A stretch of DNA of 64,000 nt from Pycnococcus provasolii (Eukaryota > Chlorophyta > Pseudoscourfieldiophyceae > Pseudoscourfieldiales): assembly GCA_049487715.1 (NCBI GenBank), contig CP150549.1:372001-436000 (forward strand). Reading direction: 5' to 3'. Shown here piece by piece: positions 20,701 through 27,789 of the stretch; position 1 is the stretch's first letter; every line of letters begins with the position of its first letter. Made by a program: the position numbers and the translations under genes. The notes under the pieces are model-generated. The model was not told the DNA's origin and did no database searches. It saw only the letters and a list, made by a program, of their open reading frames with translations.

Positions 20701-23700
20701 AGTTTTCGCCCGACGTGATGCACTACGAGCTCTTTCCCGAGGTTGCGCTGCTGTATCACAGTGAGACGCACGACTACGCGTATTCGAATGCGACCAAAGT
20801 TGTGTGCGAAATGCAGACCTACGATTCGTATGCGTACTCTGTTGACGTGAATCGCATCTTTCATGTAGTTGGTCACGACCACCTGCGTCGTGCGTGGAAT
20901 ACGACGCAATTTTCCTTCCGGCAGCTTGTTGACGAGTACGCTTCGTTTCTCACCATCCGTGTGCGAGCGGGTGACGAACACTTTCGCAACACGTACAAGA
21001 GCGTGGAGATGGCAATCAAGCCGTCCATGCGGACGTACCGCCTCCTGTTCACCAATTATAAACAACCGCGGGTACGTTTGACGGAAGATCGATGGCGCGG
21101 CACATTCGAGCCAGATGGCGATGGCTTGACGGCGGACACGCAACCTACGCAACCGTACGCCGGTGATTCGGTGTCTCCTCAAAGCTACATCGTTGAAACG
21201 CGGCTTGCTGGAATCGTGGGAAGTGCGATTGTGCAGTCTGATAGAGGTGCCAACCTTGCGTCGACGAGCGCGACGAGCGGTGCTCTCGTGCAGGCTGTGC
21301 CTGACATCGACGCTGTCACGTCTGCTGAAAGGCGACGTGAGGAATCGCCTCTTGCAATTGATCCTCGCGCCTACCCAGTAAGTTTGCCAACATCCGCTAT
21401 CGGCCTTCCCGCTCTGCGCAAGCTCTCAGCATATCAGATCACACCGTATGATGGCGACTTGCCAACGCTCGGTGGTGGTTCCAACCTTCCTCTCTGTGGT
21501 AGCTGGCTTTGCTTGAATAGTCCGTACGACGTTTCGGTAAGCTCGTTCGAGCTTGTGGCTCTTGGGCATGTTGAGAGGGACGCCACGGCTGTTTCAGAAG
21601 ACGCCGATCCTGTCGTACTGGCCACCAAGGCACACATATCTAGTGATGGACGCTATACATTTGGTTCATTTGGATCCTTTAAAGGTCGTCCGGGAGGCTT
21701 ACCCGCGGCGTTGAGCACGTCGCATGTAGAGGTACGAACCGACAACCTGGCCGATGCCTTCCATCCCACGATTATCGTCAAGTCGTCAGCACCCGCGGCG
21801 TTGGCACTCATCTTGGATTTATCGGATCGCAGTACGCGCAAGCACGCTCTTGTTGTGGGCACTCTGGATACGGCCACCGCTTCGTGGGAGCCGCTAAGAG
21901 ATTTTGAGGCGGTATTTGAAACTCGAGAACGCTTCCAGTCGGCAACATTCGAATCGCGCCGGCACTTTCCGAACAATGATGGATGGGCAGCCACCGAAAC
22001 AATGCGCCGAGGCAGAGAGGGTACGCATGAACGAAGTGCGCAGCGTCCCGCGGCTTCCTCGCCACCACGCATCGTCGAGTACTACGTAAATGGAGTGCTG
22101 ATGGATGACCACGTTGCATTTGCTCGCGCCCGTCTTGGCCCAGAACTTGACGGGCACTATCCGCGTTCCCTACATGCGCATGTGCGGCTTCATCCGCGTC
22201 TTCTGCATGCTGCAGCAAGCAGTTTGCGCGGCCCTCTTGTGTACGGCAATGTTGGGTCTGACGGCAGACCGGTCAACGCCAGTCGCTATGGGCGCATCCT
22301 TCTCTTTGCGGATGTGGATCCGCGCTCATGGACAAGTCTTCCAGATCGCGGTGAATCGCATGATTCGCATCATGTGCTTCACCTACGCCCCCCCTTTTCA
22401 AATACGACGCGCACATATGCAACGCATCGTGCCGCAACCTCACACGAAAGCCACGTTGCCATTCGCGTCCTCACGCGCTCGCAGAATGTGCGTTGCATTG
22501 TCCAGAATCGTCGCTTCCGCGCGAATGGAACATTCTTCCGCGTGGATACCACCGCTGACGAGGTGCTTCCCAACGCAACGCTGCATGTACACCTGCAAGG
22601 CCGCAATCACACAGCGATCGCTCCGCTTGTTTTCGGTCGACAGCGTATTGAGGTTGTGGTGATAAGCAATGCTGACAGCACTCTACGCTGGACTTACGGC
22701 GTGGATGTTGTGCGCTCGTACGGAAACGACACAACGCTTGCCAGTCTCGCCCTGCTGCGCGAGCCTATCGCGCCACTCGCACATACACGCGTAAACGCCT
22801 TACGGTTGAATGTGCGCCAGCATGCCCAATCACGAATCTCAATTTTCGCGGATGATGAATCGGCGGGATCTTGCGACGACATGCAATCTTGGGGACCTCT
22901 CGGACCACCCAAGCCGAGCCAGGAGAAGGGTTTCCCGCGTTATGCCGGCAGAGGCCATGATCTTTGCTGGCCAAATGCCAGGCTCATAAGACTTCAGGAT
23001 CAACGTACGAAGATGAACGCGCGACATGATACGGAAATGCCGTCATTTTACGGGGTGCAAGGGCTACAGCGCTCGGAGGATTCTTTTGCTGTGCCATCAT
23101 CCCTTGGCAATTTCTACGGTTTTGAGGGTCTAGGTGATAGCAGGGCATCTCTTGATGCAAATGCGAATATGCCGCCCAGTCTATGTGATTCCGTGCCTCA
23201 TCCACCCGTATTCCTCGACCACATGTCTCTGCACGTGCTTCCAAAGTACGCGCACACTGACGCATTCGCGGATATCTTCGTCGATGGCAGTCAAGGAAAC
23301 GCATCTGTGTACGCGCAAGACGTTCCGTACAATGGCGAGCGTGTGGTGATTGTCGCGCGTGCGACTGCCGGTCCACGCGGCGATGTACCGGGTGAGAGCC
23401 AATTTATGCTCTACGCGCGAGAACCGGGTGGCAAGGATGTACCATGCGTCGATGCATACCACCACCGAGCCTCAAACGAGGTGCGCTTTCCCACGGGTAA
23501 CCACGAGCCAAGCGCTCGCTGCGTGACGAGGGGCGTTGAGCCTCTCGCGGGCACGGCGGAGGAGACGTTTTGTCTCCCGTACGTATGGCTATGCTACCAC
23601 GATATTCCATCGATGCTTCCACGTCTCGAAGAGACGCGCAGCGTTCACTACACGCTTCGCGATTTGCACTCTGATCCCGCGGTCCGTAACGATGCTTTTT

Positions 23701-26477
23701 ACGAGGTGATGTACACGCGCATGCCTCCACCGGGCTATCAAAAACCGGACATGTTCTATGGTCTTACGCTTGGTCTGCAGCAGGCACAGGACGACGCCAC
23801 TCCGCCGCGCGAGGCGATGTCAACCTTCTACGGCATGACCGTGGATTCATTCTACGGAATTCCGGCAAACGAATCACCTGATTCGCCGCCAACTTTTCAA
23901 AACGATTTGTCGCTCGGTGGATTCTCGCGCTTCATTCGCCGATATGTAGCTCGTGTGGACTATCGCCAAAGGCAGGCTGCATTGTCTGGCACCCCGTTCG
24001 ACGCTCGCGCACGTGGTGTTGCATTTTCGAGTGCAAACATCATTGCGGCCTCTTCCGGCGCATTCGCAGCGCCCACACGCTCGGACGCGGGCTTTCGTGA
24101 CGTGCCACCCATCGCAACACCACATGCGCACGTCAAACGGGCTACGGAATCACTGATTGATCACGTGGCATCTGGCCCGAATACTGGTTTGCATGCAGGC
24201 CTCGCCTATGATGGCGCGAGCCGCACGAGTGCGCACGTGCGCCGTTCGGATCATTCGCCTTCAGACGCTGACCCCGGTGGCGATGATTCCGCAAACCTCC
24301 TCGATCCCGCGTATCGAAGCTATGCCAGCCCAGCTCTTCCGCTTACGGTGGGCGTAACGCGCCTTTCGGCTGCTGTGGCTGCGCACGCATCTCAAAAAAA
24401 TGGAGAGTATACCGTGGACGTCATCCGACTCCCAAGCCGTGATGCCACCCTCTCTCGTCTTGTCGTGAGCGCGTCCGACGCGGCAGGCTTGCCAACTCTG
24501 CTCAACTATTCGCACATCAATCCGCACCCATTCGACCCAAGAATTCTCAACTACACGCTCGTCCTTCCCCCGCACGTGTTCTCCGTCTCCGTACTTTCCG
24601 AGCCGAATGATCCACGCCACTACTCCCTGACGGTGGCTGGAAATCCGAGCGGAGCTGCGCAAAATTCTCCACGCGTCGATCTTCCCGGCTGTGCCTCCCT
24701 CAAGGGTGCTGTACCGTGGCAGGCATCTCGCATTCCGAACGATGCATTTAACTGCGTCGTACCTCCGTTCGACATACCCATTCGTGTGGTGGCTGAGGAT
24801 GGAGTGACAGCGCTAACGTACACTCTGACTGTTCTGCGTGGCGAGGGACCAATCTGGGGACGTGAGGCTGGCCTAACGCACCTAGACGTTGGAGTTGCCG
24901 GCGCACCGTTGGATCTGTCGCCGTCATTTCGTGCGTATCGCTTTGGTTACCGAGCCGTTCTTCCACGAGATGCGTGGAACGCCAATGCGACCATATCCGC
25001 AACATTTCAAGTCGCTAATCGTGGAGTATTTGCCGTGCTCGTGAATGGCCAGCTTGCGCGCGCGATTCAAAGGTCCGCGTGCAGTGATGGTGCATCTGGG
25101 CGAGTCGTCGCCGCGTTCGAGGCGAAGTTTGGACTTCGCGAGCTGGCAAGCGAGCACTCGAGTCGTATTGAGATTGTGATCAAGCCTTTCAATAGGACAG
25201 ATCCACGTTCGCTTGGCGGCGAAGAGCCGGCAGATTCGGAAAACCTTGCGACCATGCCCCCCGTGTACTTCTACAAGTTGTTCCGCAAGTACACGGTCGG
25301 CATTTCCTTCGGCCCACCGGTACCATTTTCATCATCCGCACGCCAGCCGAGCCCCGCTGGTGGGCTTGCGCCGCTTCTAGAGCCGCCGCCGCATGCATCT
25401 CAAGTCGACTCATACTTTCCCATGGCACCTGGCCACGCGCTTCGTGCTTCGCGAGGCAACGACGTTGTGCCAGCGTGGAAAGTGCGTCCGCGCGCCGAGG
25501 AGGGCGTGGGTGTGCTTGACCTTGCCACAAAGATCGCGACGCTCGATGCTGATATGCCTCAATTCGCCAGAACCTGCGATGGTGGTAAGCCACGTGCTGC
25601 TGAGCTCGATTGGCGCGGCGAGCAAAGCTTCGGAGTTGCCGCCTCGCCAGCCGTTTCTGCTGCCACGCAGCTCACGGCGCGCGTTCCCGTGCGATCTGGT
25701 GAGTTTGTTCTGGTACCGAGCTGGGCTCATCACATTCTCCGTGTGCCGAGCACACCTGCCGTTGAGCTCGTTTCGATTGCACCCAAGTCGACTGCGAATC
25801 CTGATTCCGCCGTGCGCATTGCTACTGACACGGGTGGGTTTGGAATTGCCGAGCCATTGGAAGCACCGCCATGTCCCGCCTACCCGTTCATCGCGAACGC
25901 CTACTACGACGTCAGTCGCGGGATGAGCGGAGCCCAGATCTCCGTGCGTGCCTCGGAGCCCGCGGTTGCGTACTACGCCGTGTTTGAGGTGCACGACGAG
26001 CGACATTCCCCACGACCACCAACGCCACGTGAGCTTGTTGAGCAAAGTCGTGGCGATGCCCTGATCACCGGTGTGCTCGGCGAGGAGCAAGGTTTGGAGC
26101 GATGGCTACTTGTGGAGGGACGCGCGCGGCTGAAACGCCTTAAAGCTGGTGCGCTCTACCACGTTTGGGTCATTCTCGAGGACCGTGCGCACGACCTGAC
26201 GCTGGACATCGCGCGCAATCTACAGGTGGCTCCAACACGAATTGCTCACGTTACGTGCGATGCAAGTACATGTCGATACCGCGACGACCCTGCGGTGCTG
26301 CTCACGCCGAGGGGAAGCCTGCGCTTCGCGTGCGAGTGCGTGAACGAGGTAAAATTCTACGGTCTTCAGCTCGATGATATGCTAGGAGGGCTCGGCGATG
26401 CCGTTCGAAAAGGAGTCGACGACGATGCCGATGTGCCGCTCGGCGTTTTCTACGGCAGAAACGTCGGTGGATTTTGA
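14787..26477 (+). CDS. Giant secreted protein: cadherin-like beta-sandwich repeats, PAN-like module and FYG motifs
   Basis: 3896 residues from the ATG at 14787 (frame opens at GTG 14781). A signal peptide (MIWRVLLLLLLNL) leads. Several repeats match the bacterial/algal cadherin-like beta-sandwich pattern: a LxxLxxxGxxLxPxFxPxxxxYxxxV block then VxVTAEDGxxxxxYxVxxxR. Clear endings are VTAEDGVGWTAYTV (~18.04 kb), IAQDGTTTRLYEL (~18.52), VVAQDPRYRRTYII (~19.84), VTAEDGLHKQTYHV (~20.16), VTAQDVGHMRRYQI (~20.54) and VVAEDGVTALTYTL (~24.80). A Cys-rich block at ~17.2-17.5 kb (CCALC...CNVW..C...GHCW) looks like a PAN/apple module. Short FYG motifs recur at about 14.91, 15.13, 16.52, 23.05, 23.11, 23.75, 23.83, 23.86, 26.35 and 26.45 kb. 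No transmembrane segment is evident near the C-terminus. Likely an extracellular or surface-matrix protein (inference). Confidence 0.85.
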   Translation: MMTMIWRVLLLLLLNLGRPTLTLVVVGQPTSTSSTQNVQQAAFYGVLYGLGTTPPNSYDSDSDAATTSGANDATSTMREDDKWCKHGEYACLPTPGVLPEGTAVLTFERTHVGAFYGLGPFAVRTKGDVVHAPAPLVAPDTGDVFDAVEVHSAASDGLAFLAPAAPPTINGAFDAAAMPTPPEAQAGAPPAYVVSAAARANLASARIVAHAHCGRGTTRADAHAVALVPGKGLRLLHITSTLNAEDALGDSAPVHATDVGSAMPEPRHAACDAIAAGIMACDAASASAVFVCQPTFGRTPRSAIPYAVHVNTASSQIVGATALRRPSRGNANDNAREHVSPPDSTPTQRWPVAVAMHAGDPGAIYGIFHAAPAPAPATGGKRPPPFSRGMRLLLEAGRVDGTTRRYVALTPVFADAAHVSFAAPSRLGTVFAFRDSMGSSLPAPLLQNPWWVRRNGGATIVDVLPLQSPGSPAASPPPVGYTWQRRHPRDRIGFGLVRPYAHARPVDATTDVLSGGRDAHAEAPARFVQGFPRVRRIGGFGFDLELSATAPCEVVIALYPGAAYAQSPQQQRSRRAQASFYGMMLGLEDVDEASGEKDRSSSQTSAVEPDDAAAIAWNLVHALRHDRAEPRSTRYLDEPPVRAPVSASPESLYGINAQEWLPYHLYSRRLMHLPSHAMAAYAMRVSSLAALGDHAEAVGISAVRLGAPLDPAEPAEQHAPIDRRAAESILRQAAYDAARGRLPTGSLAPETDYLVCAVIVDADAAATPDEEPMPYADRAATCVRTSTSRMHTDSALGSLRVQSRANGCHPERHALYRGVSVLIESALRVPTAAHCCALCHDHARVSLRTGRLPCNVWSFCDPANALIPGSSCTTSSREFKQGHCWLKHAPRPSERDVLVSGPRIAWTSGYLALGARHSAVMGNRTTLERSFTPGALVDGVGSSDEKEDLLTPRYEMPHVAHCTPTCPIGRAYRPYSRALPNSHFHLESHIFALRAHRKVYSATLPSSAGYAVVMIEPRAIWSHVSVNGVLFPCCLPIRLRVPWVPFVSPSALAADSPWLVDSARTTQPHLSMPRHTLLVNVTAEDGVGWTAYTVSLSQERSSEARLGNLYVRGIEMRRATGEKPTTVRAPIFDPDIMKYEANVPFETKSVGIFAHALDPRRRSVRIDALSLSTRDGRAHKRATHDIREAEDAEDAALEVRTSLTGSNSRGVELDYRAVRYPGPTEASISLAVGPNRIVVETIAQDGTTTRLYELHISRGAPSTDASLAFLSLWRALGLGTGLGETSQRLLLAGGSLGRTNTGDVQRLAKPLESVARGVLCSAEAAHVQVDLDATFINAVLQANPSWPRADTARGFSANVTQPVFPSADQWRTAAVPALEWRIEVSGAPVFVGLSEGTSVPRHMPLPTRKLVPMDTSSTPLVARFADCDVAMPPIRGRRYFATLLGDFACMSPESAVGEDAGGAALLSFEHGRTHDARFLGGASSATSGQRCTPACANYEIRVAPFRAEKCNSTASDLGNPALDSGLPAPAFARLGAAGHGGATDLLTRVPSAPRWLHVPLTPRFNAVRDATVPPRDTPDSTDPADRFHAIVNYTAQVPSYVSELLVTALVNAPSKVTNATLYHFDSHASALGVDWGYPSRVFATMMKGGHDILPYSSGIVVTTSIARQPIALESNRTLVLSVVAQDPRYRRTYIIRSTRERQSSNAFLSSLRIESQPGHHELPLSPAFNGTATFIYEVDYLMDADTREFRVTPVAAHGRYRSIHVNQYLVASGETSPPFDLGFGEHSVAITVTAEDGLHKQTYHVYLRKKPLSPDDTLLSLVLHEAEGGVLVPPFSPHMLRYDAYVAHDTPHGTLTPVATSKHYTAITVDAVAFPSGMVLTPAFNTTSGSLSAPLELDATHFQGMLATTLITVNVTAQDVGHMRRYQIYVHRAAAPVTVHEDRLSRLACFQFDVLADSTTTRPVVIRMEPPKFSPDVMHYELFPEVALLYHSETHDYAYSNATKVVCEMQTYDSYAYSVDVNRIFHVVGHDHLRRAWNTTQFSFRQLVDEYASFLTIRVRAGDEHFRNTYKSVEMAIKPSMRTYRLLFTNYKQPRVRLTEDRWRGTFEPDGDGLTADTQPTQPYAGDSVSPQSYIVETRLAGIVGSAIVQSDRGANLASTSATSGALVQAVPDIDAVTSAERRREESPLAIDPRAYPVSLPTSAIGLPALRKLSAYQITPYDGDLPTLGGGSNLPLCGSWLCLNSPYDVSVSSFELVALGHVERDATAVSEDADPVVLATKAHISSDGRYTFGSFGSFKGRPGGLPAALSTSHVEVRTDNLADAFHPTIIVKSSAPAALALILDLSDRSTRKHALVVGTLDTATASWEPLRDFEAVFETRERFQSATFESRRHFPNNDGWAATETMRRGREGTHERSAQRPAASSPPRIVEYYVNGVLMDDHVAFARARLGPELDGHYPRSLHAHVRLHPRLLHAAASSLRGPLVYGNVGSDGRPVNASRYGRILLFADVDPRSWTSLPDRGESHDSHHVLHLRPPFSNTTRTYATHRAATSHESHVAIRVLTRSQNVRCIVQNRRFRANGTFFRVDTTADEVLPNATLHVHLQGRNHTAIAPLVFGRQRIEVVVISNADSTLRWTYGVDVVRSYGNDTTLASLALLREPIAPLAHTRVNALRLNVRQHAQSRISIFADDESAGSCDDMQSWGPLGPPKPSQEKGFPRYAGRGHDLCWPNARLIRLQDQRTKMNARHDTEMPSFYGVQGLQRSEDSFAVPSSLGNFYGFEGLGDSRASLDANANMPPSLCDSVPHPPVFLDHMSLHVLPKYAHTDAFADIFVDGSQGNASVYAQDVPYNGERVVIVARATAGPRGDVPGESQFMLYAREPGGKDVPCVDAYHHRASNEVRFPTGNHEPSARCVTRGVEPLAGTAEETFCLPYVWLCYHDIPSMLPRLEETRSVHYTLRDLHSDPAVRNDAFYEVMYTRMPPPGYQKPDMFYGLTLGLQQAQDDATPPREAMSTFYGMTVDSFYGIPANESPDSPPTFQNDLSLGGFSRFIRRYVARVDYRQRQAALSGTPFDARARGVAFSSANIIAASSGAFAAPTRSDAGFRDVPPIATPHAHVKRATESLIDHVASGPNTGLHAGLAYDGASRTSAHVRRSDHSPSDADPGGDDSANLLDPAYRSYASPALPLTVGVTRLSAAVAAHASQKNGEYTVDVIRLPSRDATLSRLVVSASDAAGLPTLLNYSHINPHPFDPRILNYTLVLPPHVFSVSVLSEPNDPRHYSLTVAGNPSGAAQNSPRVDLPGCASLKGAVPWQASRIPNDAFNCVVPPFDIPIRVVAEDGVTALTYTLTVLRGEGPIWGREAGLTHLDVGVAGAPLDLSPSFRAYRFGYRAVLPRDAWNANATISATFQVANRGVFAVLVNGQLARAIQRSACSDGASGRVVAAFEAKFGLRELASEHSSRIEIVIKPFNRTDPRSLGGEEPADSENLATMPPVYFYKLFRKYTVGISFGPPVPFSSSARQPSPAGGLAPLLEPPPHASQVDSYFPMAPGHALRASRGNDVVPAWKVRPRAEEGVGVLDLATKIATLDADMPQFARTCDGGKPRAAELDWRGEQSFGVAASPAVSAATQLTARVPVRSGEFVLVPSWAHHILRVPSTPAVELVSIAPKSTANPDSAVRIATDTGGFGIAEPLEAPPCPAYPFIANAYYDVSRGMSGAQISVRASEPAVAYYAVFEVHDERHSPRPPTPRELVEQSRGDALITGVLGEEQGLERWLLVEGRARLKRLKAGALYHVWVILEDRAHDLTLDIARNLQVAPTRIAHVTCDASTCRYRDDPAVLLTPRGSLRFACECVNEVKFYGLQLDDMLGGLGDAVRKGVDDDADVPLGVFYGRNVGGF

Positions 26478-26479
26478 AG

Positions 26480-26499
26480 CTCGTCTTTGTTTAGACGAG
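26480..26499 (+). terminator. Stem-loop directly after the giant gene's stop codon
   Basis: CTCGTCT-TTGTTT-AGACGAG forms a perfect 7-bp stem with a 6-nt loop two bases after the TGA. Could affect 3'-end processing or stability; function unproven. Confidence 0.4.
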
Positions 26500-26690
26500 A
26501 AACATTTGTACTGTACTATAAGTGTAGACTACTGAGCTGTGTAACAAACAACAAAACAAACTTTGCTGAAAGTGCTTGATTAACAAAAAATGTCACCTCT
26601 TCAAGTCAATGGCGACGTACAAACTGCTCTTAGAAGAGTCGCTGTTTGACAAGTGCAGCGTTCCCGCGTCAACCACCATCGCGGCGTGAT

Positions 26691-26716
26691 CCCTAACCCT
26701 AACCCTAACCCTAACC
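26691..26716 (-). repeat. Interstitial telomeric array upstream of TPGS2
   Basis: Four CCCTAA units on the plus strand, ending about 136 bp before the TPGS2 ATG. Same sequence class as the arrays at 8281, 9819, 9845 and 11921. Confidence 0.9.
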
Positions 26717-26852
26717 GCGGCGTTTTCTCGCGCGCGTGTTTCTTTTGCTTTTCTCCGTCCTTGAAGCGTGCTTGAAGGAAGGGCACCCTTCATTCAACAG
26801 AAAGTTCGAAACAGTGAAAGTTTTCTATTCGTGGTACCCGGTAAGTATTGTG

Positions 26853-27737
26853 ATGGCGGAGGCGCACATGACCGCGCTGCTCAACTACCTGCGCGCAGAC
26901 CCGCACGTCGCCAACGTTAGACACGTCGTTAGGCCAGGATGCCCGCTCAGCGCAATCACCGCGTGGGAGGAAAGACACGCGCCGAAGAAACTACCCGACG
27001 ACTTCAAGGCGTTCCTACTCACAACAGACGGTCTCGACGTGCGCTACGACCTCATCTTGCGGGGAACGGCATTCCCGGTCGGAGCTCTGTGCGTCAACGC
27101 GCTCGCGAACGCGGACGTAAGGCCCGCACCCGCGCCGTGTGCAGGACCGGGAGACTCCGACGAACGGCCGGCGACTGGACAGAACGCCGTCTGCGTGGAC
27201 CTCGACGACACGTGCACATGTGGCCGCGTCGCCATCGTCTACGAGAACGGCGACGAGGCGGCGACGCACGTCGGATTTCAAGATATTGCGGGCGTTTGGC
27301 ACAAGCTTGCGAACACGTTCAGCCAGTACTACCGTCTCATGGTTGTGCACCTCGGCTTGCCAAGGTGGCAGCTCAAATTCACGCCCGTTGGACTGGACCC
27401 TGATGCTGCAAGCTGGCACAGGCTTCTCAGGCCGGAGCAGCTTGCCGTCGACCTTGGGCGTGGGCGCATGCGACGCAAGGCGCGACGAAAAAAGTCAAAG
27501 TCCGCTTTGCAGGCACAACAGCAGCAACAGCAACAGCAAGCGGCGGCGGCGGCGGCGGCGGCGGTGACGTCGTTGTCGTCGGCGACGACGCGCGGTACCT
27601 CGGCAACCAAGGCGCGAGGCGCAAGTGCCGCTCGCATATCTGGGAGAGCTCCACTACCACCACGTCGTGGATCCACGACGGCTGGTGGCAGCCGGCCTAC
27701 GAGCGCGTCGCGACCTCGAGGACGAAATGATGTTTGA
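26853..27737 (+). CDS. TPGS2: Tubulin polyglutamylase complex subunit 2 (TPGS2-like)
   Basis: 294 residues from the ATG at 26853; the open frame extends to a GTG 39 codons upstream but that part has no family resemblance. The SUKH/Knr4-like fold typical of TPGS2 is seen in CPLSAITAWEERHAPKKLPDD, FKAFLLTTDGLDVRYDLIL, IPLG-like FPVGALCVNAL, then GRVAIVYENG, VWHKLANTFSQYYRLMVVHLG and LPRWQLKFTPVGLDPDA. These match the order in animal TPGS2. The C-terminus is basic, with poly-Q, poly-A and RGR-type low complexity. TPGS2 is part of the TTLL1 complex that glutamylates tubulin in axonemes and centrioles. It converges on the POT transporter with a 52-bp gap. Confidence 0.85.
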   Translation: MAEAHMTALLNYLRADPHVANVRHVVRPGCPLSAITAWEERHAPKKLPDDFKAFLLTTDGLDVRYDLILRGTAFPVGALCVNALANADVRPAPAPCAGPGDSDERPATGQNAVCVDLDDTCTCGRVAIVYENGDEAATHVGFQDIAGVWHKLANTFSQYYRLMVVHLGLPRWQLKFTPVGLDPDAASWHRLLRPEQLAVDLGRGRMRRKARRKKSKSALQAQQQQQQQQAAAAAAAAVTSLSSATTRGTSATKARGASAARISGRAPLPPRRGSTTAGGSRPTSASRPRGRNDV

Positions 27738-27789
27738 TCTTATAAAGTACACCTTGTACAAGTTACACTTGACTTTTATTTTATTTTAA

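Larger units (their letters stand above)
26478..26852. other. Intergenic gap between giant gene and TPGS2
   Basis: 375 bp holding the stem-loop above, AT-rich sequence and a CCCTAA array. GGTAAGTA at 26840 resembles a splice donor but no partner acceptor is needed to explain the downstream gene. Confidence 0.4.

Noticed and set aside
26840-26852. Splice donor GGTAAGT upstream of TPGS2
   Set aside because: The gene reads through from the next ATG without needing an intron; kept only as a note.
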